Shown piece by piece: positions 34,867 through 44,096 of a stretch of DNA of 64,000 bases. This DNA is from Sinorhizobium sp. 6-70 (lineage in GTDB: Bacteria > Pseudomonadota > Alphaproteobacteria > Rhizobiales > Rhizobiaceae): contig NZ_JASKLS010000003.1 of NCBI RefSeq assembly GCF_030124375.1, positions 230,052-294,051 of the forward strand, in the 5' to 3' direction. Positions within the stretch are counted from its first letter, which is position 1, and each line of letters opens with the position of its first letter. The notes under the pieces are model-generated. The model saw nothing but the letters and a program-made list of their open reading frames with translations. It was not told where the DNA came from and ran no database searches. The translations under genes and the position numbers were made by a program.

Positions 34867-36183
34867 ATGCCAATAAAGAGACGTGACTTCCTCGCAGCCT
34901 CGGCTGCCCTTGCCGGCATGGCGGGTCTTTCGCCGCTCGGCATCCGCCCGTCCTTTGCGCAGACCGCCGAGCCGAACTACAAGCCGGAAGAAGGCGCTAG
35001 CCTGCGACTTCTGCGCTGGACGCCTTTCGTCAAGGGAGACGAGGATGCCTGGCTCGCCAATACCAAGAAGTTCACAGAAGCGACCGGCGTCGAAGTGCGC
35101 ATCGACAAGGAAAGCTGGGAAGACATTCGTCCGAAGGCCGCGGTCGCGGCGAATGTCGGTTCCGGTCCCGACATGGTGATGTGCTGGTTCGACGATGCCC
35201 ATCAATATCCGGACAAGCTCGTCGACCTGACGGAGCTCGCGAACTATCTCGGCGACAAATATGGTGGCTGGTACGACGGCCTGAAGGGCTATGCGAGCCG
35301 CGACGGCCAGTTCATCGCCATGCCGCTGACAGCGATCGGCAACGCCGTCTGCTACCGTGAGAGCCACACGAAGGCGGCGGGCTTCAGCGAATTCCCAAAG
35401 GACACGGCGGGCTTCCTCGAGCTCTGCAAGGCATTGAAAGCCAAGGGGACGCCGGCCGGATTCCCACATGGCAAGGCCGTTGGCGACGGCAACAATTATG
35501 CCCATTGGCTGCTCTGGAGTCACGGTGGCAAGATGGTCGACGAAAGCGGCAAGGTCACCATCAACAGCCCTGAGACACTGGCTGCGATCAACTACGCAAA
35601 ACAGCTGTACGAGACCTTCATTCCAGGCACTGAAAGCTGGCTCGACATCAACAACAACCGCGCCTTCCTCGCAGGTCAGGTTTCGCTGACAGCCAATGGT
35701 GTTTCGCTCTATTATGCGGCGAAGAAGGATCCGGCGCTCGCTGAGCTCGCGGCCGATATCCGCACCACCAACTTCCCGATCGGTCCAGTCGGCCAGAGCG
35801 TCGAGCTCCACCAGACGAGTTCGATCCTGCTCTTCAACCACTGCAAGTATCCGGAAGCGGCCAAGGCATACATCAAGTTCATGATGGAAGCCGACCAGAT
35901 GAATGCCTGGATCGAGGGATCGAGCGCCTATTGCTGCCAGGCGTTGAAGGCCTTCGCCGACAACCCGGTCTGGGCCGCCGATCCGATCCACGCGCCCTAT
36001 GCGCGCGCTTCGGAAACTTTGCGTCCGAACGGCTATGCCGGGCCGCTCGGCTATGCGTCGGCCGGCGTCATGGCCGACTATGTGCTGGTCGACATGTTTG
36101 CCACGGCCGTGACCGGGCAGATGACGCCGGAGGATGCTGTCACCGAGGCGGAACGGCGGGCAAACCGTTACTATCGCGTCTAG
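34867..36183 (+). CDS. CUT1 ABC transporter substrate-binding protein, Tat-type signal
   Basis: A 438-residue extracellular solute-binding protein (family 1). The N-terminus MPIKRRDFLAASAALAG carries a twin-arginine motif and a hydrophobic core, so export folded via Tat is likely. The mature part has the usual two-lobe features (SGPDMVMCWFDDAHQYPDKL, MPLTAIGNAVCYRE, SWLDINNNRAFLAGQVSLTANG; the longer ones in part). AAGGAGG precedes the ATG. The ligand is unknown; the neighbours suggest a four-carbon acid or related plant metabolite. A strong hairpin follows the stop. Confidence 0.86.
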   Translation: MPIKRRDFLAASAALAGMAGLSPLGIRPSFAQTAEPNYKPEEGASLRLLRWTPFVKGDEDAWLANTKKFTEATGVEVRIDKESWEDIRPKAAVAANVGSGPDMVMCWFDDAHQYPDKLVDLTELANYLGDKYGGWYDGLKGYASRDGQFIAMPLTAIGNAVCYRESHTKAAGFSEFPKDTAGFLELCKALKAKGTPAGFPHGKAVGDGNNYAHWLLWSHGGKMVDESGKVTINSPETLAAINYAKQLYETFIPGTESWLDINNNRAFLAGQVSLTANGVSLYYAAKKDPALAELAADIRTTNFPIGPVGQSVELHQTSSILLFNHCKYPEAAKAYIKFMMEADQMNAWIEGSSAYCCQALKAFADNPVWAADPIHAPYARASETLRPNGYAGPLGYASAGVMADYVLVDMFATAVTGQMTPEDAVTEAERRANRYYRV

Positions 36184-36188
36184 CCAGT

Positions 36189-36218
36189 TTCGGGCGGCTC
36201 TTGAGCGAGCCGCCCGAA
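36189..36218 (+). promoter_or_regulatory. Intercistronic hairpin after the binding-protein gene
   Basis: Perfect 12-bp stem TTCGGGCGGCTC / GAGCCGCCCGAA with a 6-base loop, beginning six bases after the stop of the binding-protein gene. There is no T-run, so it is more likely an mRNA-stabilising or attenuating element than a full terminator. Confidence 0.62.
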
Positions 36219-36280
36219 GTCCGGAATGCGCCGGCGGAACCTGTCGGCGTAAACTGCGAGATCACCCGCGGAGAAGTTCG

Positions 36281-37213
36281 ATGCCCACCGTACCGTCCGG
36301 AAAGCCGCCGTCCTTCATGGCTTCGCTCATGCAGAACAACAACGTGCTCGGCTTCCTGTTCATGCTGCCGGCCGCCGTGTTCCTGGTCTGCTTCCTCACC
36401 TATCCGCTCGGGCTCGGCGTCTGGCTCGGATTCACCGACACGCGGATCGGCCGCGACGGCGTCTTCATCGGTCTTGAGAACTATATCTTCCTTGCCGAGG
36501 ACGCGGTCTTCTGGCTTTCGGTCTTCAACACGCTGCTCTACACCTCGGTCGCTTCGATCCTGAAGTTCATCCTCGGTTTGTGGCTGGCCCTGCTGCTCAA
36601 CGAAAACCTGCCGTTCAAGTCGTTCTTCCGGGCGATCGTGCTGCTTCCCTGGGTCGTTCCGACCGTGCTTTCGGCACTTGCCTTCTGGTGGATCTACGAT
36701 TCGCAGTTCTCGATCATCTCCTGGTCGCTGATGGAACTCGGGCTCATCGATGGACCGATCAACTTTCTCGGCGATCCGACCAACGCGCGGATTTCGGTGA
36801 TCGTCGCCAATGTCTGGCGCGGCATCCCATTTGTCGCCATCTCGCTGCTCGCCGGCCTGCAGACGATCCCCGCTTCACTGCAGGAGGCGGCCTCGCTCGA
36901 CGGCGCGACCAACTGGCAGCGTTTCCGCTACGTGACCCTCCCGATGCTGACGCCGATCATCGCCGTCGTCATGACCTTCTCGGTGCTCTTCACCTTTACC
37001 GATTTCCAGCTGATTTATGTGCTGACCAAGGGCGGACCGGTGAACGCCACCCATCTTATGGCGACACTTTCCTTCCAGCGCGGCATCCCGGGCGGCCAGC
37101 TCGGCGAAGGTGCGGCGATCGCCGTCGCCATGATCCCCTTCCTGCTTGCCGCGATCATGTTTAGCTTCTTCGGTCTGCAGCGCCGCAAATGGCAGCAGGG
37201 CGGCCAGGATTAG
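36281..37213 (+). CDS. CUT1 sugar ABC transporter permease (MalF-like)
   Basis: A 310-residue inner-membrane permease with six spans; the first begins at about residue 22 (VLGFLFMLPAAVFLVC). The EAA loop that docks the ATPase is QEAASLDGATNWQRFRYVTLPML (about 208-230, given in part as EAASLDGATNW). The ATG at 36281 gives a normal N-terminus; the frame upstream is not needed. It pairs with the second permease, which starts 11 bases after it. Confidence 0.86.
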   Translation: MPTVPSGKPPSFMASLMQNNNVLGFLFMLPAAVFLVCFLTYPLGLGVWLGFTDTRIGRDGVFIGLENYIFLAEDAVFWLSVFNTLLYTSVASILKFILGLWLALLLNENLPFKSFFRAIVLLPWVVPTVLSALAFWWIYDSQFSIISWSLMELGLIDGPINFLGDPTNARISVIVANVWRGIPFVAISLLAGLQTIPASLQEAASLDGATNWQRFRYVTLPMLTPIIAVVMTFSVLFTFTDFQLIYVLTKGGPVNATHLMATLSFQRGIPGGQLGEGAAIAVAMIPFLLAAIMFSFFGLQRRKWQQGGQD

Positions 37214-37223
37214 GAGGTTTGCC

Positions 37224-38123
37224 TTGAACACCACCGCGAAAATCCCGGACGATACCCTTACCGACCATGCGGAGGGCATGAGCTATCTCAACCGGCTGCC
37301 GCGCCGCATCGTCTTGCTCTACCTGCCGTTGGCAGTCTTCTGCTTCGTGCTGCTGTTTCCGTTCTACTGGATGGCAATCACCGCAGTGAAGCCGAATTCG
37401 CAGCTGACCGACTACACCAATTACAGCCCGTTCTGGGTCGTCGGACCGACACTCGACCACATCAAATATCTGTTCTTCGAGACGTCCTATCCGGGCTGGC
37501 TCTGGAATACGATGCTCGTCGCCATCGGTTCCACGATGCTGTCGCTCGCCGCCTCGGTGTTCGCCGCTTACGCGATCGAGCGGGTGCGCTTTACCGGCTC
37601 GCGGCCGGTCGGGCTGATGATCTTCCTCGCCTATCTGGTGCCGCCATCGATCCTGTTCATCCCGCTCGCCTTCATCGTCTTCAAGTTCGGGATCTACGAT
37701 TCCAGGCTGGCGCTGGTCTTCACCTATCCGACCTTCCTTATCCCGTTCTGCACCTGGCTGCTGATGGGCTATTTCCGCTCGATTCCGTTCGAGCTGGAAG
37801 AAAGCGCGCTGGTCGACGGCGCGACGCGCTGGCAAATCCTCGTCAAGATCATCCTGCCGCTTGCCGTGCCCGGGCTGATATCGGCGGGCATCTTCGCCTT
37901 CACGCTCTCCTGGAACGAATTCATCTATGCGCTGACATTCATCCAGTCGTCGGAGAACAAGACTGTTCCGGTCGGGGTGCTGACCGAGCTCGTTCGCGGT
38001 GACGTGTTCGAATGGGGCGCACTGATGGCGGGTGCGCTGTTCGGCTCACTGCCGGTCGTCATCCTCTACTCCTTCTTCGTTGATTATTACGTTTCGTCGA
38101 TGACAGGTGCAGTGAAGGAGTAG
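37224..38123 (+). CDS. CUT1 sugar ABC transporter permease (MalG-like)
   Basis: A 299-residue permease with six spans and the EAA loop EESALVDGATRWQILVKI (about 190-207). The start is a TTG at 37224, chosen because AGGAGG lies eight bases upstream and no ATG occurs in the right place; the next ATG begins MSYLNRLPRR. It forms a heterodimer with the preceding permease. It is the last gene of the GntR-denD-SDR-importer unit. Confidence 0.85.
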   Translation: MNTTAKIPDDTLTDHAEGMSYLNRLPRRIVLLYLPLAVFCFVLLFPFYWMAITAVKPNSQLTDYTNYSPFWVVGPTLDHIKYLFFETSYPGWLWNTMLVAIGSTMLSLAASVFAAYAIERVRFTGSRPVGLMIFLAYLVPPSILFIPLAFIVFKFGIYDSRLALVFTYPTFLIPFCTWLLMGYFRSIPFELEESALVDGATRWQILVKIILPLAVPGLISAGIFAFTLSWNEFIYALTFIQSSENKTVPVGVLTELVRGDVFEWGALMAGALFGSLPVVILYSFFVDYYVSSMTGAVKE

Positions 38124-38663
38124 GGGGACCGATCATACGATCACTGCCGCACGTATTATGGACGCCACGGCAAAAGCAAAATTCGCTGTCCGACGTGGAT
38201 GCACATGGTGGCGGCCGTTGGTCCGGTCTGAAGGTCGGCTCCAGAGCCGCCGACAGGTCGAGGCGCACTTGATCCGGCGTCACTGACGTTCCTCGACGTT
38301 GCGGCGAACCATCTTATCCCGACCTGCGTAGCGTTGCTGAAAGACGGCGAACCACGACCGCTCTGGTCCACGAGGGCACCGGCGCCGTTATGGTCGATCG
38401 ATGGCGAGGCTGACGGCCCCGCTTCTACTCGGGGCGGGTGTCACAGGCGAAAAACATGGCCCGGACAATGGCTCGATGTAGGGGGCGACCTTCGAATTCT
38501 CTCACGGCGTGATAAGCGAGCATTTTTTAGGCCTGCATTGATAGCTTAACCAGTGTTCGGGCTTGATCCCTTCGCCGCGTTGGTACGTACGAACTGTCTG
38601 TCCTAGCACTCGATCGATGATCTGCACGGAAAGATCGGTGTCGGTGATGATGGTTTGGCCATC
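38124..38663. other. Intergenic region between convergent operons, no gene recognised
   Basis: About 540 bases between the end of the CUT1 importer and the end of the aminotransferase gene. Short frames occur on both strands but have no family signature or convincing ribosome site. No clear terminator was seen. It may be eroded coding DNA. Confidence 0.5.
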
Positions 38664-39989
38664 TCAGGCCCCCTGAAGCGTTCTCATCACATCTCCCAGC
38701 GCATCCACCAGCGCGTCCGCATTCTCTCGGGAGAACACAAGGGGTGGGCGAATCTTCAGTACATTGGCGTTGGGGCCGGAGGCGCTGATGAGGATGCGGC
38801 GCTCTCGCAGGCCATTGACGATGCGCGTCGTCAGCGCTGCGTCCGGCTGCTTGGCCACCGGGTCGCCCACGATTTCAACGCCAATGAAGAAGCCAGAGCC
38901 GCGAACGTCGCCGACTGCCGGATAGGTGCCCGAAAGGTTCTTAAGTCCGTTCATCAGGTAGCGACCGACCTCCAGCGCATTCTGCTGCAGGCCTTCAATG
39001 CGGATCGTATCGAGCACGGCCTTTCCGGCCGCGGCCGCAACCGGATTTCCGCCGAACGTGTTGAAATAGCGCGCACGCGTGCCGAACTCGGCAATCACTT
39101 CCGGACGGAGGACGATTCCTGCCATTGGGTAGCCGTTACCCATCGGCTTGCCGATCGTCACCATGTCGGGCAAAACGCCATGGCGCTCGAAGCCCCACAT
39201 GGCTTCGCCGGTCCGTCCGAAACCAGGCTGGACTTCGTCTGCAACAAACAGGCCGCCCGCTTCGTGTATCGCATCAACCGCAGGCTTCAGGAAGCCCTTG
39301 GGTCCATCGAAAATACCGTCGCTGGAGAAGATCGTGTCGGTGATTAGCATGGCGGGCTTGATGCCGTGACGCTTGAGATCGGTGATGGCCGCGCTCACGT
39401 CGCGGCCGAATTTTTCCATCATCTCCTCGGGGGAGTGCCGGTAGCTGTCGGGCGCCGGTACTGTGCGGACATGCGGGCCTAGTGTCACGGAATCGCCCAG
39501 TGACGGCGAGAACTCGGCTACCGCGCCCGTCAGTCCGTGATAGGCGAGCTCCGTCGCGATGATGCCGGTACCCCCGGTGACGTAACGGGCGATGCGCACG
39601 GCGAGGTCGTTCGCCTCGCTTCCCGTGCAGGTAAGCATGGCCTGGCTAAGCGCCTTGGGAAAGGTGGCCGTCAGCGTCTCCGCATAGTCGACGATGCCTT
39701 CGTGCAGGTAGCGCGTGTGCGTGTTGAGTACCGCCGTCTGCCTGGTTATCGCCTCGACTACGCGCGGATGGCAATGGCCGAGCGAGGCGACGTTGTTGTA
39801 GGCATCAAGGTATCGTTCGCCGGCCGCGTCATAAAGAAAGACGCCTTCGCCGCGCACGATATGCAGCGGCTTTTCGTAGAACAGACGGTAGGCGGGGCCG
39901 AGCACCTTTTCCCGCCGGGCGATCAGCGCCTTTTCAGTCTCGTCCAGCCGTTCGAAATCTTCGCGCGAGAAAGCATTCACCATCGACAT
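38664..39989 (-). CDS. Class III PLP aminotransferase / phospho-lyase family
   Basis: A 441-residue class III aminotransferase-fold protein. Seen are [16 protein letters not shown] (about 61-76), [16 protein letters not shown] (about 120-135), the PLP aspartate in [14 protein letters not shown] (about 248-261), and the PLP-binding Lys in [15 protein letters not shown] (about 278-292). Relatives include ethanolamine-phosphate and 5-phosphohydroxylysine phospho-lyases (AGXT2L1/2), which eliminate phosphate and ammonia. Pairing with an APH-type kinase three bases upstream supports that reading over simple transamination (inference). Confidence 0.82.
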   Translation of the reverse strand: MSMVNAFSREDFERLDETEKALIARREKVLGPAYRLFYEKPLHIVRGEGVFLYDAAGERYLDAYNNVASLGHCHPRVVEAITRQTAVLNTHTRYLHEGIVDYAETLTATFPKALSQAMLTCTGSEANDLAVRIARYVTGGTGIIATELAYHGLTGAVAEFSPSLGDSVTLGPHVRTVPAPDSYRHSPEEMMEKFGRDVSAAITDLKRHGIKPAMLITDTIFSSDGIFDGPKGFLKPAVDAIHEAGGLFVADEVQPGFGRTGEAMWGFERHGVLPDMVTIGKPMGNGYPMAGIVLRPEVIAEFGTRARYFNTFGGNPVAAAAGKAVLDTIRIEGLQQNALEVGRYLMNGLKNLSGTYPAVGDVRGSGFFIGVEIVGDPVAKQPDAALTTRIVNGLRERRILISASGPNANVLKIRPPLVFSRENADALVDALGDVMRTLQGA

Positions 39990-39992
39990 GAT

Positions 39993-41039
39993 TCAGTCCT
40001 CGGAAAGTTTGGGCGCGAGCTGTTTCAGCCCAGCCGGTGTCAGATCGGATATATTGCAGAGACCCCGCCAAGCGGTGGTGTGGTTGCGCATGATGTAGTC
40101 CCGGTTCGCCGGAAAGCACGCGGACCGCCATTCGGCGATGATGACGGACATCGCCAGCCGGCAGCGGGCTAGAAGCGGCAGAAGCTCGATTTCGGCGCGC
40201 TCCAGGCTGCGTGCGGAAAGAAACCCTTCGAGGAAGGCGCCCGCGCGCGCCGTCCAGTTGTCCGTCGCAAGATGATAGGAGAGGCCGACGGCGAGGTCGT
40301 TGATCAACGGCGCATGCACCATGTCGCCAAAATCGATGATCCCGACGACCTTGGTCGGTTCCGCCCGATCGAGCAGAATATTGTGCGGGTTGAAATCGTT
40401 GTGGATGATCTGCCGTCGCGTGAGCGCCATGATCGCCGGGAGAGCGCGGTCGCATTCCGCCAGAACCGCTTCGGTCCGCGCGCGGCGCTCGGGCGCGACG
40501 TAGTCGACCACGGCGGCGAGGTCCAGCGTGTGGGAGATGTCCCACATCAGCTTGCCGGCCGGCGGGTGGCCACGGTAATCCTTGAGGCCCAGCCCGAGTT
40601 CCGCCAGCGCCCGGCCGACATTACGGCTCTGTGCCTCTGTGGTCAGCGTTCGATACTGCAATTCCCCGGGCAGGTAGCTCAAAAGGCGCATGATGCGCGG
40701 GCCGTCGACGGTTGCAAGCGTGTGGCTTTGCCCGCCGTCCTTGGTGCGCACCAGCCGTGGCACGGGCACCGCGGGCGCGGCGATCTCCAGATGCAAAAGC
40801 GCGCCGTTCTGGAATTCGAGCGCCGCCGGATCTTCGGCCGCATTTGCGATCTTGAGGACGTAGTCAGTCCGATTCTCGCCGGTGAAGAGGAAGGTTTCGT
40901 CGCGCTCGCTGGAAAGCTGCTTCGCCGTTCCCGTCAGGCCGTAAATCTCGGCAACTGTAGACTCGGCGACGGCGAGTGGAGTCGCGACCCAGGTGGCCGA
41001 CATGGCGTTCCTTCTCGGGGGCGGCGATTGCTGCGTCAT
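39993..41039 (-). CDS. APH-family small-molecule kinase (hydroxylysine-kinase-like)
   Basis: A 348-residue phosphotransferase of the APH/choline-kinase fold. The catalytic loop is IIHNDFNPHNILLD (about 212-225) and the metal-binding Asp is in VVGIIDFGDMVHAP (about 233-246). The ATG at 41039 has GGAG five bases upstream; a later ATG at 41003 is possible. Its partner, the PLP enzyme three bases downstream, suggests a two-step route: phosphorylate an amino alcohol or hydroxylysine-like compound, then eliminate phosphate and ammonia. The substrate is not proven. Confidence 0.8.
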   Translation of the reverse strand: MTQQSPPPRRNAMSATWVATPLAVAESTVAEIYGLTGTAKQLSSERDETFLFTGENRTDYVLKIANAAEDPAALEFQNGALLHLEIAAPAVPVPRLVRTKDGGQSHTLATVDGPRIMRLLSYLPGELQYRTLTTEAQSRNVGRALAELGLGLKDYRGHPPAGKLMWDISHTLDLAAVVDYVAPERRARTEAVLAECDRALPAIMALTRRQIIHNDFNPHNILLDRAEPTKVVGIIDFGDMVHAPLINDLAVGLSYHLATDNWTARAGAFLEGFLSARSLERAEIELLPLLARCRLAMSVIIAEWRSACFPANRDYIMRNHTTAWRGLCNISDLTPAGLKQLAPKLSED

Positions 41040-41243
41040 TCTTGCTCCGTTGCGCTCTGCTTGCTGCGTTTCGATCGACTGTTGTTCCGCTTCGCCAGGG
41101 CTCGTTACGCGTGGAAGCAGCAGGGATGGCCCCCTAAAAACGCCTTCGCTCGGTGGAACAGGCGTGCCGAAGGCGGTGCGAACTTGAAACATGTCAAAAA
41201 AGATGCATCAAGTATCTTATTACTGGATTTCCCGGATCCGTCC

Positions 41244-41924
41244 ATGCCTGAATTTACGACACTGGAACATGAAAACCTCAACAGCGCCGTCTATGGCGCG
41301 CTGTGCGATGCGCTGATGCAAGGGCGGTTCCAGCCTGGAGACCGGCTGAAGATCCGCGATCTCGCGGAACAGTTCGGCACCAGTGTCACGCCGATCCGCG
41401 ATGCGATCCTGCGTCTCGTCAATGACGAGGCGATCGTTTTTCGCTCGCCGCGCGACATCCGTATTCCGGTCATGAGCGAGAGCCGCTATCGCGAGATTCG
41501 CTCCATTCGAATTAAGCTGGAGGGGCTGGCGGCCGAAACGGCCGCGCAGGTAGCGACGAGCGCCGAGATCGAGATTCTCGAGCGAATTGTGCGTGAAAAC
41601 GAGCAGGCGATTGCAGCAGGCGACCGCATGAAGGGGACGGAACTGAACCAGGCCTTCCATTTCATGCTGCCGCAGATTGCCGGAATGCCGGTCCTCAACG
41701 GCATCCTGCGGCGGCTTTGGCTGCAGATGGGACCGTTCATCTCCGACGCCTACCTACCCGGCGGACGGGCGATGATCGATTACCACTATCCCGTCATCGA
41801 GGCCTTGAAGCGGCACGATTCCGCTGCCGCCTCCATGGCGATCGTCGACGACATCCTGCTTGGCGGCAAGCCCGTCCTCGAGAGGATCCTTCGCGGCGAG
41901 AAGCGCGAGGCGCGACGGGCGTAA
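41244..41924 (+). CDS. FadR/GntR-family (FCD) regulator
   Basis: A 226-residue GntR regulator from the ATG at 41244 (MPEFTTLEHENLNSAVYG). The winged helix is at about 10-75 (LMQGRFQPGDRLKIRDLAEQ region, then VTPIRDAILRL), followed by a helical FCD domain. The open frame runs much further upstream but that part is antisense to the kinase gene. A TTG near 41182 could add about 20 residues. It is divergent from the kinase/lyase pair and precedes the SDR and PotDABC-type importer, so it probably regulates both. Confidence 0.83.
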   Translation: MPEFTTLEHENLNSAVYGALCDALMQGRFQPGDRLKIRDLAEQFGTSVTPIRDAILRLVNDEAIVFRSPRDIRIPVMSESRYREIRSIRIKLEGLAAETAAQVATSAEIEILERIVRENEQAIAAGDRMKGTELNQAFHFMLPQIAGMPVLNGILRRLWLQMGPFISDAYLPGGRAMIDYHYPVIEALKRHDSAAASMAIVDDILLGGKPVLERILRGEKREARRA

Positions 41925-41997
41925 TCCGCGCGAAGGAGGCTTGCATTTCACCACTCGCCCATTACGATGTATCAAGCAGCAACGGGGGAATGCTCGC

Positions 41998-42738
41998 ATG
42001 ACCGAAGAACGCCGCTACATGTTGCTGACGGGGGCAAGCCGCGGCATCGGCCATGCGACAGTCAAGCTCTTCCAGTCGAAGGGCTGGCGTATTCTCACCG
42101 TTTCACGCCAGCCATTTTCCGAGGAATGCGCCTGGCCGTCTGCCCGCGAAAGCCACATCCAGGCTGATCTTGCGGACCTGACGCAGATCGATCGCCTTGC
42201 CGCGACGGTGCGCGAGCGCCTTCCAAACGGCAGACTGCATGCGCTGGTCAACAATGCCGGCATCTCGCCGAAGGGGCCGGGCAGAGGCCGTCTCGGCGTG
42301 CTCGATACGGATGCCGACGTCTGGACGCAGGTGCTCAACGTCAATCTCGTCTCCACAGCGCTGATTGCGCGTGCGCTCATGCCGGAACTGGAAGCGGCGA
42401 AGGGATCGATCGTTAACGTCACTTCGATTGCCGGATCGCGCGTTCATCCGTTCGCGGGCGTGGCCTATGCCGCCTCCAAGGCGGCCCTTGCCGCGCTGAC
42501 GCGTGAGATGGCGTATGAATTCGGACGCCGCGGCGTCCGAGCGAATGCGATTGCGCCCGGGGAAATCCATACCTCGATCCTTTCGCCGGGAACGGACAAG
42601 CTGGTGGCAGCGGAAGTGCCGATGGAAAGGCTGGGCGAACCGCGCGAAGTCGCGGAAACCATCTACTTCCTCTGCACGGATCCGTCGTCCTACATCAACG
42701 GCGCGGAAATCCACATCAATGGAGGGCAACACGTTTGA
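41998..42738 (+). CDS. Short-chain dehydrogenase/reductase
   Basis: A 246-residue SDR with TGASRGIGHA (about 10-19), VNNAGISPKG (about 83-92), catalytic Ser in NVTSIAGSRV and Tyr/Lys in YAASKAALAAL (about 157-167). It ends in the usual INGGQHV. The ATG at 41998 follows GGGGGAA. It sits between the GntR regulator and the importer, suggesting an oxidation step in the same catabolic set. The substrate is unknown. Confidence 0.84.
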   Translation: MTEERRYMLLTGASRGIGHATVKLFQSKGWRILTVSRQPFSEECAWPSARESHIQADLADLTQIDRLAATVRERLPNGRLHALVNNAGISPKGPGRGRLGVLDTDADVWTQVLNVNLVSTALIARALMPELEAAKGSIVNVTSIAGSRVHPFAGVAYAASKAALAALTREMAYEFGRRGVRANAIAPGEIHTSILSPGTDKLVAAEVPMERLGEPREVAETIYFLCTDPSSYINGAEIHINGGQHV

Positions 42739-42748
42739 CAGCTGTCAA
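42735..42748. promoter_or_regulatory. 14-bp palindrome, operator or transcript-end candidate
   Basis: TTGACAGCTGTCAA is a perfect palindrome overlapping the SDR stop codon, about 200 bases before the importer start codon. It could be a regulator site for the importer promoter or part of a weak terminator; nothing decides between them. Confidence 0.35.
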
Positions 42749-42949
42749 TCACGGGAAGAATCCCTTTGACGGCCAGTAATCGCAAAGCATCATTCGGCCG
42801 ACGCCCAGGGGAAAGGGCGGGACGACCGGAGAGACCAAGAGCGATCGCCACATGCGCCGAAGGCGAGGGCGAAGGTTCATGGTCCGTATCAGATCGTCAT
42901 CGGGAGTCGGTTCAAGCCGATCCTTGCAAACAATGAAAAGGGGAATGCA

Positions 42950-44002
42950 ATGAAGACAATCCTGAAATCCGGAATTCTGGCTGCAGCCGCCGTCGTGCTG
43001 TCCGCAAGCCTTGCCGCGCCGGCGTTCGCGCGTGACCTGACGATCGTCTCCTGGGGCGGCAACTATCAGGACGCGCAGCGCGACATCTATTTCAAGCCCT
43101 TTTCCGAGAAGATAGGCAAGCCGGTGCTCGACGAAGCCTGGGACGGCGGCATCGGCGTCATCCAGTCGAAGGTCAAGGCCGGTGCGCCGAACTGGGACGC
43201 CGTGCAGGTCGAAGCGGAAGAGCTGGCGCTCGGCTGTGCCGACGGCCTCTACGAAAAAATCGACTGGGACAAGATGGGAGGCAAGGACAAGTTCCTTGAT
43301 TCCGCGGTCAATGACTGCGGCGTCGGCGCCATCGTCTGGTCGACTGCAATCGCCTATGACGGCGACAAGCTGAAGGAAGGCCCGGCCTCCTGGGCCGACT
43401 TCTGGAACGTCGAGAAGTTCCCAGGCAAGCGCTCGTTGCGCAAGGGTCCGAAGTACACGCTCGAATTCGCGCTTCTGGCCGACGGCGTCTCCAAGGACGA
43501 ACTCTATGACGTGCTCTCCACGGAAGAGGGCGTGGCGCGCGCCTTCAAGAAGCTTGACGAACTGAAGCCGAACATCGTCTGGTGGGAATCTGGCGCGCAG
43601 CCGCTGCAGTTCCTCGCCTCTGGGGAAGTGGCGATGACCTCGGCCTACAACGGCCGCATCACCGGCATCAACCGCTCCGAAGGCAAGAACTTCAAGGTCG
43701 TATTCCCGGGCAGCATCTACGCCGTCGACAGCTGGGTCGTGCTGAAGGATGCGGAAAACAAGGATGTCGCGCAGGACTTCATCGCCTTCGCCAGCCTACC
43801 CGAGAACCAGGCCAAGCTGCCGGAATTCGTCGCTTATGGTCTGCCGAACAAGGAAGCGGCGGCCAAGGTTCCCGCGGAATTCGCCAAGGACCTGCCGACC
43901 GATCCGGCGAACATGACGGACTCGATTCCGCTCAATGTCGATTTCTGGATCGACAACGCAGAAACGCTGACGCAGCGCTTCAACGCCTGGCTGGCCCAGT
44001 AA
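42950..44002 (+). CDS. Polyamine/opine-type ABC transporter binding protein (PotD-like)
   Basis: A 350-residue periplasmic binding protein with a clear Sec signal peptide (1 to about 27, ending PAFA). The mature part starts RDLTIVSWGGNYQDAQRD, typical of the PotD/PotF superfamily group that binds polyamines, opines and other amino compounds. AAGGGGA precedes the ATG. Together with the kinase/phospho-lyase pair nearby, it suggests import of an amino-bearing compound. A 24-bp perfect palindrome follows the stop. Confidence 0.86.
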   Translation: MKTILKSGILAAAAVVLSASLAAPAFARDLTIVSWGGNYQDAQRDIYFKPFSEKIGKPVLDEAWDGGIGVIQSKVKAGAPNWDAVQVEAEELALGCADGLYEKIDWDKMGGKDKFLDSAVNDCGVGAIVWSTAIAYDGDKLKEGPASWADFWNVEKFPGKRSLRKGPKYTLEFALLADGVSKDELYDVLSTEEGVARAFKKLDELKPNIVWWESGAQPLQFLASGEVAMTSAYNGRITGINRSEGKNFKVVFPGSIYAVDSWVVLKDAENKDVAQDFIAFASLPENQAKLPEFVAYGLPNKEAAAKVPAEFAKDLPTDPANMTDSIPLNVDFWIDNAETLTQRFNAWLAQ

Positions 44003-44015
44003 GAACATCCGTGGC

Positions 44016-44039
44016 GAAGAGCGCCCCGGGGCGCTCTTC
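44016..44039 (+). promoter_or_regulatory. Intercistronic hairpin after the binding-protein gene
   Basis: A 24-bp perfect palindrome: GAAGAGCGCCCC followed by GGGGCGCTCTTC, starting 13 bases after the binding-protein stop and ending about 57 bases before the ATPase start. No T-run follows. Same position and type as the hairpins at 8934 and 36189. Confidence 0.62.
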
Positions 44040-44096
44040 CTGCATGGCCGGGTGCGTTCTGCATCACGCATCCTCGCCTCTAGCATGGAGTCTTCC

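Noticed and set aside
40272..41243. Long upstream extension of the GntR frame (550 residues in total)
   Set aside because: The extension is antisense to the kinase gene. The GntR winged-helix domain begins only after 41244.
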